Part shown: piece after piece, positions 12,517 through 23,429 of the stretch
Position numbering within the stretch: the first letter of the stretch is position 1
Layout of the letters: every line of letters begins with the position of its first letter
DNA from: Rhizophagus clarus
Lineage: Eukaryota > Glomeromycota > Glomeromycetes > Glomerales > Glomeraceae
Direction of reading: 5' to 3'
Assembly (NCBI GenBank): GCA_015698045.1
Contig: BLAL01000005.1
Coordinates: forward strand, 186,001 to 250,000
Length of the DNA stretch: 64,000 nucleotides
Translations under genes and position numbers: made by a program
Notes under the pieces: generated by a model
What the model was told of the DNA's origin: nothing
Databases searched by the model: none
The model's input: the letters and a program-made list of their open reading frames with translations, nothing else

Positions 12517-13989
12517 ATGTCTCACCTCCCCGCTGATTGTATAAATGAAATATTTGAATATTTGGATGAAGATAAAATCGCTTTACATTCATGTTTATTA
12601 GTTAATCGTTTATGGTGTAAAAGTGCGGTTAGAATTTTATGGAGGAATATTTGGAATTTTCCATATAGTCGAACTTACATACCTTTCGCAATTATTAGTA
12701 CTTTAATTTCTTGTCTTCCTGATGAATCAAAAGACTTTTTAAGTAAAAATGGAATAAATATTTCACTTCCTATTACGAAGCCACCATTATTTAAGTATGC
12801 TTCATTTATAAAAATACTTTCATTTAGCGAGTTAGATAATATTATTCAACATGTTCTTGAAAACAAAAATTTTATTACTTCTTTAAGCTTAGATTATAAT
12901 AAACATTTAATAGCACAGGAAATTATTAAAATGTTTATGAGTCAAACTTCATCTCTAAAAAGATTGGAATACTATTTGAATAGTTGTAGAGTTATTCCAT
13001 TTAATATACATTTCGCATGCTTTCCTGGAGCGAGAGATTGTTTGAAAAATCTTTCAGAATTGTGCTGTAATTCAGATGTTTATCCTGAATTTTTTTATCA
13101 ACTTTCTCAAATATGTCGTAATTTACATTCACTTACTATAGAATTTCAAGATTTTATTTCAAATGGTTTGGCAGATTTTATTTCTTTACAAAATAATTTA
13201 AAAAGTTTGAATTTATCATCTTATGAAAAAGATTGGTCGAATATTACTCCTGCTTTAAAAAAAATATCAAATACTATAATTAAATTAAAAATAGATGTAC
13301 TTGAAAGTAATGCACCTACTTCATTTATTACTTCATATACAAATTTACAAGAACTTACTTTGATGGGCCAAACTCCTTTTAAAGAATTAGAGTACGTAAT
13401 CTTTTCGAATTTAAAAATTTTAAAATTTCATTTTTCAAATTCAAGAGATGAAATATTAATGAAATTCTTTGAAAATAATGGGAAGAATCTTGAAGAATTA
13501 AATATAGATGATATTGATCTTTCATTAAGTTCATTAATTGTTCACTTTTGTCCGAATCTTAAAAAGATTTCTTCAATACATATGGACAATAATGGTTGCG
13601 TTATCTTAAAACTTATTTTTAATGGTTGCCAACATTTAGAAAGTATTAAAGTTTCGTTTTATGATTATGGTCTAAAAGAGAAGAAAATGTTGGATTATTA
13701 TTTAAAAGAGAAAGAAATGTTGGAAATTGTTTCAAAATATTCACAAAAAAATTTTTATGAATTAAAGATATACCATGGAGTGCCATCAAATTTACAATCC
13801 AAAGATTTAGAGTCCTTTCTTATGAGCTGGAAAAATCGAATACCATTTATACCAATTACATTAATTAATATTAGGGATGATTCTTTGAATCTACCTTTAA
13901 TAGCTAATGAAGAAATTATGAGAGTAATTGAACAATATAAAAAATTAGGTATTATTCAAAAATTTAAGGTTGAAGTTCTTTTTGAATGA
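12517..13989 (+). CDS. F-box / leucine-rich-repeat protein, full-length paralogue
   Basis: Single-exon 490-residue frame. The F-box is at residues 2-44 (LPADCINEIFEYLDEDKIAL and CLLVNRLWCKSAVRILW). Leucine-rich repeats follow to about residue 380, including CPNLKKISS at the point where the upstream paralogue stops, then a C-terminal helical part (KEKKMLDYYLKEKEMLE) and a basic end. Predicted role: substrate receptor of an SCF E3 ubiquitin ligase, with Skp1 binding through the F-box. The start is the first ATG, directly at the F-box as in its neighbour. High similarity and direct orientation show a local tandem duplication; function beyond the F-box is not readable. Confidence 0.88.
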   Translation: MSHLPADCINEIFEYLDEDKIALHSCLLVNRLWCKSAVRILWRNIWNFPYSRTYIPFAIISTLISCLPDESKDFLSKNGINISLPITKPPLFKYASFIKILSFSELDNIIQHVLENKNFITSLSLDYNKHLIAQEIIKMFMSQTSSLKRLEYYLNSCRVIPFNIHFACFPGARDCLKNLSELCCNSDVYPEFFYQLSQICRNLHSLTIEFQDFISNGLADFISLQNNLKSLNLSSYEKDWSNITPALKKISNTIIKLKIDVLESNAPTSFITSYTNLQELTLMGQTPFKELEYVIFSNLKILKFHFSNSRDEILMKFFENNGKNLEELNIDDIDLSLSSLIVHFCPNLKKISSIHMDNNGCVILKLIFNGCQHLESIKVSFYDYGLKEKKMLDYYLKEKEMLEIVSKYSQKNFYELKIYHGVPSNLQSKDLESFLMSWKNRIPFIPITLINIRDDSLNLPLIANEEIMRVIEQYKKLGIIQKFKVEVLFE

Positions 13990-14238
13990 TGATCATATTT
14001 ATTATTTATGTTAATATTATTATTCTATTTTTTCTCCACAAAAATAAAATAAAATAAAGTAAAATAATATAATATAATATAAATAAAAAATAAAAATTTA
14101 CAAAATCATTTACAGTAATAAACTCAAAATTCTAAAATTTATTAACTCTCTCGCCAAATTACCAAATAACGACCTCTATTTTACGAACGTTAATTTACAA
14201 GATGTTGAAATGCATTGCGTGTATATATATTTAACAGG
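13990..14238. other. Convergent intergenic spacer
   Basis: About 250 bp of A-rich DNA between the 3' ends of the F-box gene and the minus-strand membrane-protein gene; repeated AAAATAA tracts, no gene. Confidence 0.5.
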
Positions 14239-16571
14239 TCAACCTAAAAGGGAAAAGGCAAATAAAATAACAATCATTAAACCTAATCCAATAATATCAA
14301 CAATAAAGAGAATACACAAATCAGATAAAAATTTCAATATCTCACCTTCACAATTAAAATCATTGGCTAATAAATCACTATCAGCAGTAAAAGTTGAACT
14401 ATTATTATTTATTTGTTGTAACCCTTCATTCCCATTTGACGCTTCAATAACTGCTCCTGTGAAATTTGTAACATTTGCCATAGAGAAAGTTGATGTTGAT
14501 TGAGATGATTTATAGGTTGAAGAAGGATCATCTGGTGACGCATTACTATGATTAGGATTATAAGTATTATTAGGATGATTATTACGTTTAAAAAATCTCC
14601 TCCTCGTCGTAGGACCATGTATTGTAGCTGTATTTGAAAATGTATTGGTTGATTGTGATGACTCATTAACAATTCCTACTCCTCCTGAAATAGATGATGA
14701 AATTTGAGGAATTGAAGATTGCATCGAAAGATTAACTCCAGCTGTTGATGGTAGTGAGTAATCTGATGACGATTTTTGTAATGGAGAAGTTCCAATTAAA
14801 GATGAGGTTTCCGTATTTGATGAGATGGCTTTATCCTCCTTATTATAAATCTGCGATGTCGTGCCCGTTTGGTTATTTTTGTTACGAAAAAACCCACGCT
14901 TAGGTATATTAATCTTGGTCGATACGCTTCCACCATGCGTTGTATCACTTATGCTTCCACTTTGTATAGCATCCTGTGATGTCGATTTCGTCATATTTGT
15001 AGTTCGAGTTGGTGAAGTTGGAGTAATTTTAACTCCTACTGCACCAACATTATTAATTGTGCCAGCATTAACAGTGTTAGCATAAGCATTGGGATTAATG
15101 TTACTATTTTTCCTATTACTAGTATGTCCAGTGATATTATGTGCAATATTATTAGTTTTATTCTTAAATAAAGAACCAGCCCATTGTTTAGCCCAACCAA
15201 TTCTTTGTCTAACGGCTCTTTTTGCCATAGTTACGTTAACTTTTCCTGAATTTTTCATCAAGAATAGCATTGCACAATTACTGACAAATACCAACACCAA
15301 AAATAAGTCGAACGAACATAACCGCATTATAAACATATATAATGTAAGTAAAAATAACACTTTTCTTCTTTGTTTCACAAATGATATTTCCCGCAACACT
15401 AAAAAAAAAGGATATTCTTTTTAATAAAGAAAAAAAATAATAATAAACATTTCACGCTCCACCCAATGGTTAAACTTAAATACCTGCAAAGGAAGCTTTT
15501 TTAGAAGCCTTTGGATCTATTTCTGGATAAGTTAATAAATCTATGAATTGCATTGGAATGTCCAATATAGTTTCATTTTTATTATTAGATGATGCATTAT
15601 GATTAACATGTCTTGATGATGTTGATAATGATGCAGTAGCGCCCTCTAAAGGTGGGCCTTCTAACCAACCCATTAATGAATCTAACATAGAGGCACCTAT
15701 AGAAATCCATTCGTCTACAGCAGGACCGTTAGAATTTATATTATTCTCATCAGCACCTCCGTCATTGTCTGATCCATCAGATGATTGTATATCTGAATAA
15801 TCTGAATTATTTACGGTGAAATCTAATTGTTCCGGTATATCATGATCTTCTCCCTCGATAATCATCGTTGATTTTCCCTTCCTGTTATTTATTGGTGTTG
15901 TTGGTGTTGTTATGGCAGCGTTTTCGGATTTTGTTGATGATGACGAACTTATATTAACTTCGGGAGATATTAATGGATAATTATCATTATCTTGATCCTC
16001 CATTTCATTTGAAGAATTTCCTTCTTCTGGGGTTATTGACGTATCTGTGGCATATCCATCTCCTTCTTCTTCTTCATCAGAAGGCAATGTCAACTTTATG
16101 AAGAGAGCGAAAAAAAAATGATGAATTATTATATCTTTTAAGAAAATAAATATTTTTCTTGTCAACTCACATTTTCATTACTTGCACACCAAGATTTTAG
16201 TTGTTTTAGTATTTTTTTTGATGTCTTTTTTCCTTCTACTTCCGGTAACACTTCATCATGTAATATATCAAAAGCATCTTGTATCTGATTTAAATCATCA
16301 TTATCTGAAACTGTAAAACAAAAGTAATAAGGAACCTTTATATAAATGTTGTTAACCAGCTTTCACTTCCTTAACTTGTTTATTTACCTCTATAATGTGG
16401 AAAACCCTTAGTTATTATTCTGTATTCGGTATAATGTCTTCTTTTATTATTATTTTGTTGAGTAGGAGCGCTATTACCTCTCTGTTGTAAAACGAAGTAA
16501 GGAGATTCTTTTATTGATTTCCAATTTGAACGCCCTAAGGTACCACCAACTAAACTTGGCCTAACAAACAT
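14239..16571 (-). CDS. 663-residue two-pass membrane protein, unknown family
   Basis: Five exons with consistent phase: 16571-16388, 16310-16171, 16093-15484, 15398-14346, 14243-14239 (1992 nt). The last exon supplies only the end of a Gly codon and TGA after a typical CCTTTTCCCTTTTAG acceptor. Residues 1-60 are basic (MFVRPSLVGGTLGRSNWKS). Residues 110-200 are acidic and S/T/N-rich with EEEEGDGY. Then DEWISIGASMLDSLMGWLEG and FIDLLTYPEIDPKASKK lead into two predicted membrane helices at about 322-357 (VLFLLTLYMFIM and FLVLVFVSNCAMLFL). A basic helix RAVRQRIGWAKQWAGSLF follows, and then about 280 residues of low-complexity S/T/N sequence with two RRFFK/KRGFF patches. No signal peptide. Organellar or nuclear-envelope location is conceivable but not shown; the family was not recognised. 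Confidence 0.75.
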
Positions 16572-18829
16572 TTAAAACTTTTTTTTTTTTTCGTAATTTT
16601 AAAACGGAAATATAAATAATGAGAAAGTTTAGATTGTGCTTTGAAGGTTGTAAAATGAATTTTTTTTATTAAACACGTGGTATTGTTATGAAAATATGAA
16701 AATGTAAATATGAAAAATGAAATGTAATATGTATAAATAGAAAATATTTACAGTGAAAGTAAAAATAAATAAATTAAAGAAAAATTATTTCGGAGTTTTT
16801 TTTTTATTCGGAAATTAACGCCCTGTATGGATTATGAAAATTATGATATTTGTTTCAATAAATTAGGAAATAAATGAAAACAAAAGCGAAAAAAACACTT
16901 TAATAATAATAAAGTGTTTTTTCCTCTTTTATTTTAAAGGATGGAAAAAGAAAAACTTTAGAGCAGAAATGAAATTTTTTTTAGAAAAAAGAAAAAAAAA
17001 AAAAATTAGAATTTGTTAATGATGATAGTTATATTTTTATTTATTCAATCGGTCGGAAAAAAAAGATCATATGCTGATATGCAAATCGTGATAGCTATAG
17101 ATTGATAGCTTCTATACAGCTATTGCCGATTTTTATTTGGGGTTATAAAAATTTAACCAAATATGTAAAAATGTTACATGACCTCTAACTTGGGGTTTCA
17201 TTTTTGGGGAAATGTACTAATTGGCGGAGTTCATACAGATCCAGTATTAAAATTATATTAATTCCCTATCCTGGTTGGTTCGAAATTACCACGTTTTTGT
17301 TAGTTTTACAGTTGATATACAACCAAGTATGCAGAGAATTATTAGTTAAATATTAAAACTCATGCATGACATTGCATAGAGAACACCGAGATTAACTGAT
17401 AACTTTATTAATAATTATTGTGTCTTCTATTTATGGAAAAATTACGGGCCGTTTATTTTATTTATTCAATATTTACCCAATTTCCCCCGAAGAAATTATC
17501 GCTTGGCATTTGAAATTTTAAATCTCATTCATAATGAATTACATCATATGTAACCATATTTGTTATTATAACCTTCTTTCATGATCTTCAGGGTTAATGG
17601 AGTTAATGTTCACCTGTCAATCTGTTTACGTGATAGCAACCGGATTAATCCCGAAATCCATCACATAAAATCGCGCGCAATGGGGATTAAATTAAATATT
17701 TATTTCATTTTACTAAAGTAAATAAAGAATAAACAATATTATTTATTTAATTTAATTCTTTTGATACCGTAAAATTGTGACTTGAAAATGCAAAGTCTCA
17801 TGTATTGTAACGAACGGATAATACGAATATATATAAACAATAATAAATCATAACTCCAATCGATTGAAATCCTTATTTGAGTAAAAATAAACACAAAAAT
17901 AAGCACCCTCCAAACTTTCCATCCAGAACCCTTGCAAAAAGGGGTGCTTATTTTTTGCATTAAATTTAGAATCGATATTAGTAATAATAAATATATGTTT
18001 TTTAATATAATCAACACATATTATATATTTCATAGGTTTCGCATTATCTGTTATATTTAACTTTATTAAATATATGCATATTTATGATTTTTTATTATTC
18101 GTAAATCTACTAAAAATAAAATTGTCTGCTAAAAAAACTGTATTTATCTAATAATCTTATTATTGTGATAACTATTCGATCAACAACTCTAATAAACTTA
18201 TAATTTATTATATAGTTATTGTAATACATGAATTTATAATAATTTATATTAGAATTTTGCCATAAAAAATTCAATAATGTAATAAGTATTAGTTAATTAT
18301 AATTACTTTACTATAAAATATTCAATAAGATACATGAAAAAGATCCAATAACAATTGCTTAATAATTAACTTAATAAATATTTATTAAGTACTTATTAAT
18401 TAATATAAAAAAATATTCAGCAATTTTTAATTTTAGAAATTTAATTTATATAGAACTTCATGTTACATTTTTTATTAAAAAAAAAAATTGAAAAAAACAT
18501 TACAAAATATATTTTTTTCTATTAATTCATATTTTTTATTAATAGAATTAAAAAACATTATAAAAACATTTTTTATTGAGTTAAAAATATTGCAAAAAAA
18601 TAATAAATATTTAAATTAATTAGATTTTTATTATAAAAAATTTAGTATAAAGATATTAATTATATGATTTATCAAAAAGTTAATCTTATATTATTATAAA
18701 TAAAATGTATTTAAAAGATCATATACTAATAATTAAAAATAAATTAAATTTATTAAATAATAAAATCAATAAAAAATAAAATTTTTTTGAATAAAAAAAA
18801 AAGTACTATATATTAAGGTTGCTGGGCGA
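16572..18829. other. AT-rich intergenic region
   Basis: Promoter side of the membrane-protein gene, then about 2 kb with no credible coding frame. Contains the 64-bp hairpin annotated separately. Confidence 0.5.
17893..17956. repeat. 64-bp hairpin-forming repeat
   Basis: CAAAAATAAGCACCC at the left is matched in inverse by GGGTGCTTATTTTTTG at the right, with a spacer of about 33 bp. Looks like a tiny MITE or solo inverted repeat; no target duplication could be assigned. Confidence 0.5.
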
Positions 18830-20192
18830 AACTAGATAGTTTAGCAAACTGTTTAAATGTCAAAAGGGTAAAACTTGACAAAACTATATTAAAATCTTAA
18901 TAAAAAATTAGCAAAACTTGACAAATATCAAAACTTATAGTAAATCATATTAAATACTAAAAAGAATAAGATTCTGGCAAAAGCTGTTAAAAAAATATAT
19001 ACAGATTTTCATATTCATGAAGATCAAAGAAACAATCTAAGGGAAATTTTCGTGTATAACGTACCTGCAAAGTGGCCCATGACAAAATCCTCGTTGAACT
19101 AAAATTATGGGGTGACATTATTTCTATGACGTCTAAGAGACAAAGGAAATATCAAATGCTTCACTTAAATATATGTCTTTTCTTTTTCACACTGGCTTCT
19201 TTCGACAAAGGCTTATAGTAATATACTTTAGAAAACCAGGAAGTACGATAGTTTTCAGGACACTGGACACTAGTTACACTACAACAAAGAAAGAAATGTA
19301 AACAGTTCTACCTCTATGTCAATGACCTGCCTGAAGATTCACTATTTTGGCAATTATGGGATAGGAACCAATCCTCTCATGTCTTCGATAACTACCCAGT
19401 CAAAACTGTAAAACATTTCTGCATAGGTGGTATGAGTTCGATTGTAGCTTTTTTCAAAAAATTTGAAGATGTAAAAGCTTGTCGTTAGACGTCCTTCAAT
19501 TTCAATCATAACGATCAAGACTATTTTTACCCATGGTGTAAAACTCCCTCTTCTGCTTCCTTCAAGGTTTTTACCAACAAGTCCAAGTCTTTCTCTAGAC
19601 CTTTGATAAAGCCATCCAAGAATAAGGATAAGAAGACTGTTCCACCCAAACAACATTCTACTAAATCAAATAAATCCTCTAAGAAGCCTTCCACAAAATT
19701 GAAAGACAAGAAGAAATCAAAGAAGTCTTCTGATAAGAAGCCTCAGGATAAATTGGATATCGTCAAGCTCTTGTTATAACTTTTACAATAACATTTAGTA
19801 GTTTTCGTTCAATTTCTTTTTACTTTTTTTTTTGATATTCAATGGGTTGACTTTTCGAAGACCTTAAGGGTCTACGCAACTTACTTTGTTCATTTTGTTT
19901 GAAGGGTGGTAGGTGTTATTAAGGTGTTGAGGCCTTATGGTAGAGGTGATCCTACTTGATTAAGTTCGTAGTTTCTGCAGAGTCAAGATGTTTACTTTAG
20001 TTTACTTTAGTTTTCATCTAAGGGTAATACGATAACCTATTTAAAATCTTTACATATATGTAGTCGTTGATAGTTTGACCGTTATTAAGTTGGCTCACAT
20101 CTTTAATATAGTATTATAAGAATCTGTATTGCTTTTTTGTAATAGAGTTGACTCTATGATTGTTACTTAAAAATAAAAATAAAAATAGCAAG
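18830..20192 (+). mobile_element. LINE copy, ORF1 remnant joined to a 3' tail
   Basis: Read in plus-strand frames, 18960-19780 gives a decayed ORF1-type protein: DFHIHEDQRNNLREIFVYNV, then KILVELKLWGDIISM, a KRQRKYQ motif, later KQFYLYVNDLPEDSLFWQLW, and a lysine/serine-rich C-terminus (KSKKSSDKKPQDKLDI). I recall this layout from LINE ORF1 proteins of Rhizophagus. Several stops and frame changes break it. About 400 bp of non-coding sequence follows, ending at 20168-20190 in an AAAAAT-type repeat, the usual tail of such LINEs. No reverse-transcriptase frame lies between, so this copy lost ORF2 by internal deletion or was made from a shortened RNA. Confidence 0.6.
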
Positions 20193-21700
20193 GATGTCTC
20201 ATCTAATGAAATGTTTAAACTGATTGCTACATAACCATTTGATAGAAATTAAGTTACTGAACAAACTTTGAAGCATGAACTTTCTAGGCTTATTTTTTTA
20301 GTGATATCAGTTAAACTACATGATGAGTCCATCTTAAATAATACAATTGAGGGCTTTACACAAAGATTAGCTTATTGGATTAATGAGACTATAAAAATGG
20401 GTTTAAAAAAAATCTTATGCTTGTATCATTATTTCTTCAAGTTTGAAAAAAAAGTAAAAAATATTATAGCTAATGGCAAAACTAAAAATAAGATAGCAAG
20501 ATTGATGATATACAAAAATATGTTGCAATATTTACCTAATGCCACTTTGAATAATTTGCAAATCTAAACATATAGAACTAAAAATATTCTTATGCTGTTT
20601 GGAGAAAAAAAGATTAAGATAGATAGAATTAAGTTAGTTATTTGTAGTACAAGTAATATTTCTAGATTAACCAATACCCAAATTCAAAATATTATAGATT
20701 ATGTGAATGATTAGGTTCATAAAACTGGTAATAATCAGAGTTATGTATCCTTAAAAACTATTACTATTAGTAATGATCTTACATCAGTTATACCTCAAGC
20801 AAGTGTATCACCTGCATAAATTTCTAGAATTAATCTAACTTATAACCAATTTTATTTTCGCAATAAGACATTGGACCAATATTTCAATTTATATAGAGAA
20901 TTTAGTAGTGAAAATTTTGATTATTATAGAATTATCAATGAAAAAATATGTCTATTATGCAAGTTAAAGTATAATAAGAAGGAAAATTTAAAAGGTAGAT
21001 ATAAAGCTGGATCTTATTTTATTAAATGTGAACAGTGCAAAATTGAGATAATTGTATAATTTCATTATTTTACAATATTATATTTGCATTTCTCTTGAGA
21101 AATTATTTTTTAGAGCTAATTTATGTCAACTATTGCCTACTGTAATTTAAATTATTTTGGAATTATATAAAAGAAAAAATGACCAAGTCTGGTAAAATAT
21201 TTATTTATTCTCAAATATTTGGATTGGCATACCAAATTAACTGAATTACCAAGCATTTTAACAGATAAGATTTATTGTAATTTATATAAAAGATATAAAA
21301 AAAAATCTGGAAATGAGCCATAGCAATTATCAGAAGCCATGACAGATATATCAGAAAAATCAAAAGCTGATTTCAAACTTATTACTTTTGAAGTTAGATC
21401 TGATCCAGAATTAATTATCCAATCTGTTTTAAAGCATTTTCCATACTTGAAATTCCAAAATAATTTTAGAGGGATTGATAATTATGATTTTACATTACCT
21501 CAATCATGAAACTCACCATATTCTATTTGTAATAAAAAACATGGAAATTATGGATTACATGGCTCATGGTACTGTAAAAATAGAAATCAGCTCTCTTATA
21601 ATCCTGAATTAGCAAAGTTGTATTCACAAGATAAGTTGGAATATTGTCTTATTTGTAACATTTTAAGCAATAAACTCAAGTTCACAATAGTAGTATAAAG
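20193..21700 (+). pseudogene. Remains of a lineage-specific repeat-family protein
   Basis: Three collinear pieces: 20200-20566 (AYWINETIKMGLKKILCLYH, then YFFKFEKKVKNIIANGKT), 20580-21059 (SRLTNTQIQNIIDYVND, then a CLLCKLKYN...KCEQCK zinc-ribbon-like end) and 21340-21700 (SVLKHFPYLKFQNNFRGID and CNKKHGNYGLHGSWYCKN). The order helical part, 'SRLT..QIQ.IID', 'VL..FPYL', CxxC ribbon is one I associate with a highly repeated hypothetical family in Rhizophagus. Stops break it repeatedly, and the second and third pieces partly repeat each other, suggesting two overlapping dead copies. Function unknown; association with a mobile element is likely from copy number but not shown here. Confidence 0.45.
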
Positions 21701-23429
21701 AAACTTTATTATGTGAGATTGATTACCTGAAATGTGCAGTACTATATCAGACCAAAGGAAATTCTTTTCAATCATGATCAGCTACTAAATAGAAAAAAAT
21801 ACTTGTATTACATCATTGTTTTATATATACTGCAAAATATGCTATGTGCAGTAATACGCATTGAAATTATCATATAATTAACCTGCTTTTATTGGTTAAG
21901 AAGTGAGAAGAGTCTTCACAATTATCATATGACATAGCATGTATCATAAACACATTCTATCTCAAAGAAAAAAAAGCTAGAATAGAGAAATATCATTCAA
22001 AAAATAATCATGTATAATAGTCTAGTTCTGTACCATGTAATATATTTTAGTTCAATGTATTGGAAAAATAAAAAATGTTTAGGGTACTAAGTGACCCAAG
22101 CAATGTAGTTAAATATTTTTCTCGTGGCAATTAGTAATAATTTTTAAACTGTACATACTAATTTTTTATATATGCATGTTAATATAGGATAATTTAGGAA
22201 ATCTGGATTGGCAAATTAAAATTGCCAGCAAAGATCCAAGGACTTTTATTCTCAAACTTCCTTGCATATTCTCAAGATTATTACGTATATTATTGTAAAA
22301 GGACCCCTTGATGATCTTTACATATGGATAGCATTAAATTCTTTTGTTAAATTAAGAAGAATCTGTTGATCAGATTTTTGTGATGCAATCATATTAACAT
22401 AATTTTCCCAAAAGTGTATAACAAAATCAATCCTGTGAATTATATAAAAAGGTGATGACCTGGTTAGTGAATCCTTTTATCTGCCTTGTGCAAGTAAAAC
22501 GAAAAAATCTAACCTACTATTATTTGAATCATCAATATTTACAATTAAATGAACCTGTATATTCTGCAAAGTAATAATAAAGTAAGTTGGTTTTATTGCT
22601 CGGCTAGCTTCTTGAAACATGACATCATGATGTTAATCTATTTTTTCTCCTCTATAGATGTCCCAAAATAAAACGGATATATTACTTTTTTTTTTTATTG
22701 GCATTTTGATCACTGACCATCATCACGCGTATAATAGGCGCAGTGAAATTACCTCATCACATGCACAAAAGTCTGGCGCAGAATATCAACGTGCTAAATT
22801 CTTGAAACTTTGCGCAGTATCGTTCGGGCAATAATGCAGAAAAATTAAGCAATAAATATCTTGTATACAAGGTGGAATGGAATTATGTGAAAATGAATCG
22901 TGATGGTAAGTGTAAATCGTTATTGTATTATTTTTTTTACCTCAGTTGCTAATACTTCTGTAATTATACTATAGGTTCGAAATTTCTTAATCTCTCTTTT
23001 GAGGAATAATGTTTTATATAGTCTATGTGTTTGGAGAGATATAGATAGACAAAAATTCTGTAAATATGGGTGGACTAGTATAGTAAAAGGCTGTGGGGGG
23101 TAAGAATCACGTAATTAGCAATAGAAGTATAAACAAATTAGTTATAGATACTTTTCGTAAAAAATGTAAGAGAGCAAAGAAATAATTTGATGCTGGTACT
23201 CGCATTAAATGGCCTAGGATCTGCGTACTCTCTCCCCTCCTTGATAGCATCATATATTTCATTAAAAGAGTTTCTCCATTTGCATCAAATTATTAATTGT
23301 GTTTGCTTTAACGCCATAATAACATTCCACCCCACGTGTCCGGTGACCTAGGGTGTAACGCGGTCACGCGGGTGACGACATTATAATAAAAGGGATAACT
23401 TGACTGTTAAATATCTTGCACATTACAAA
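21701..23429. other. Intergenic, no gene seen
   Basis: No frame shows a domain. Just before 23430 a TTATAATAAAAG box lies about 50 bp upstream of the ATG of the next gene, consistent with its promoter. A 13-bp inverted repeat (AATAATTTGATGC, near 23180 and 23300) is present. Confidence 0.45.

Noticed and set aside
12237-12536. 99-codon plus-strand frame before the second F-box gene
   Set aside because: Overlaps the F-box start in another frame, is AT-driven, and has no paralogous counterpart upstream of the first F-box gene.
14244-14345. C-terminal membrane helix (LCILFIVDIIGLGLMIVILF) of the 14-kb gene
   Set aside because: It is translation of an intron: GAAG|GTGAGA donor and CCTTTTCCCTTTTAG acceptor remove it, leaving a stop right after.
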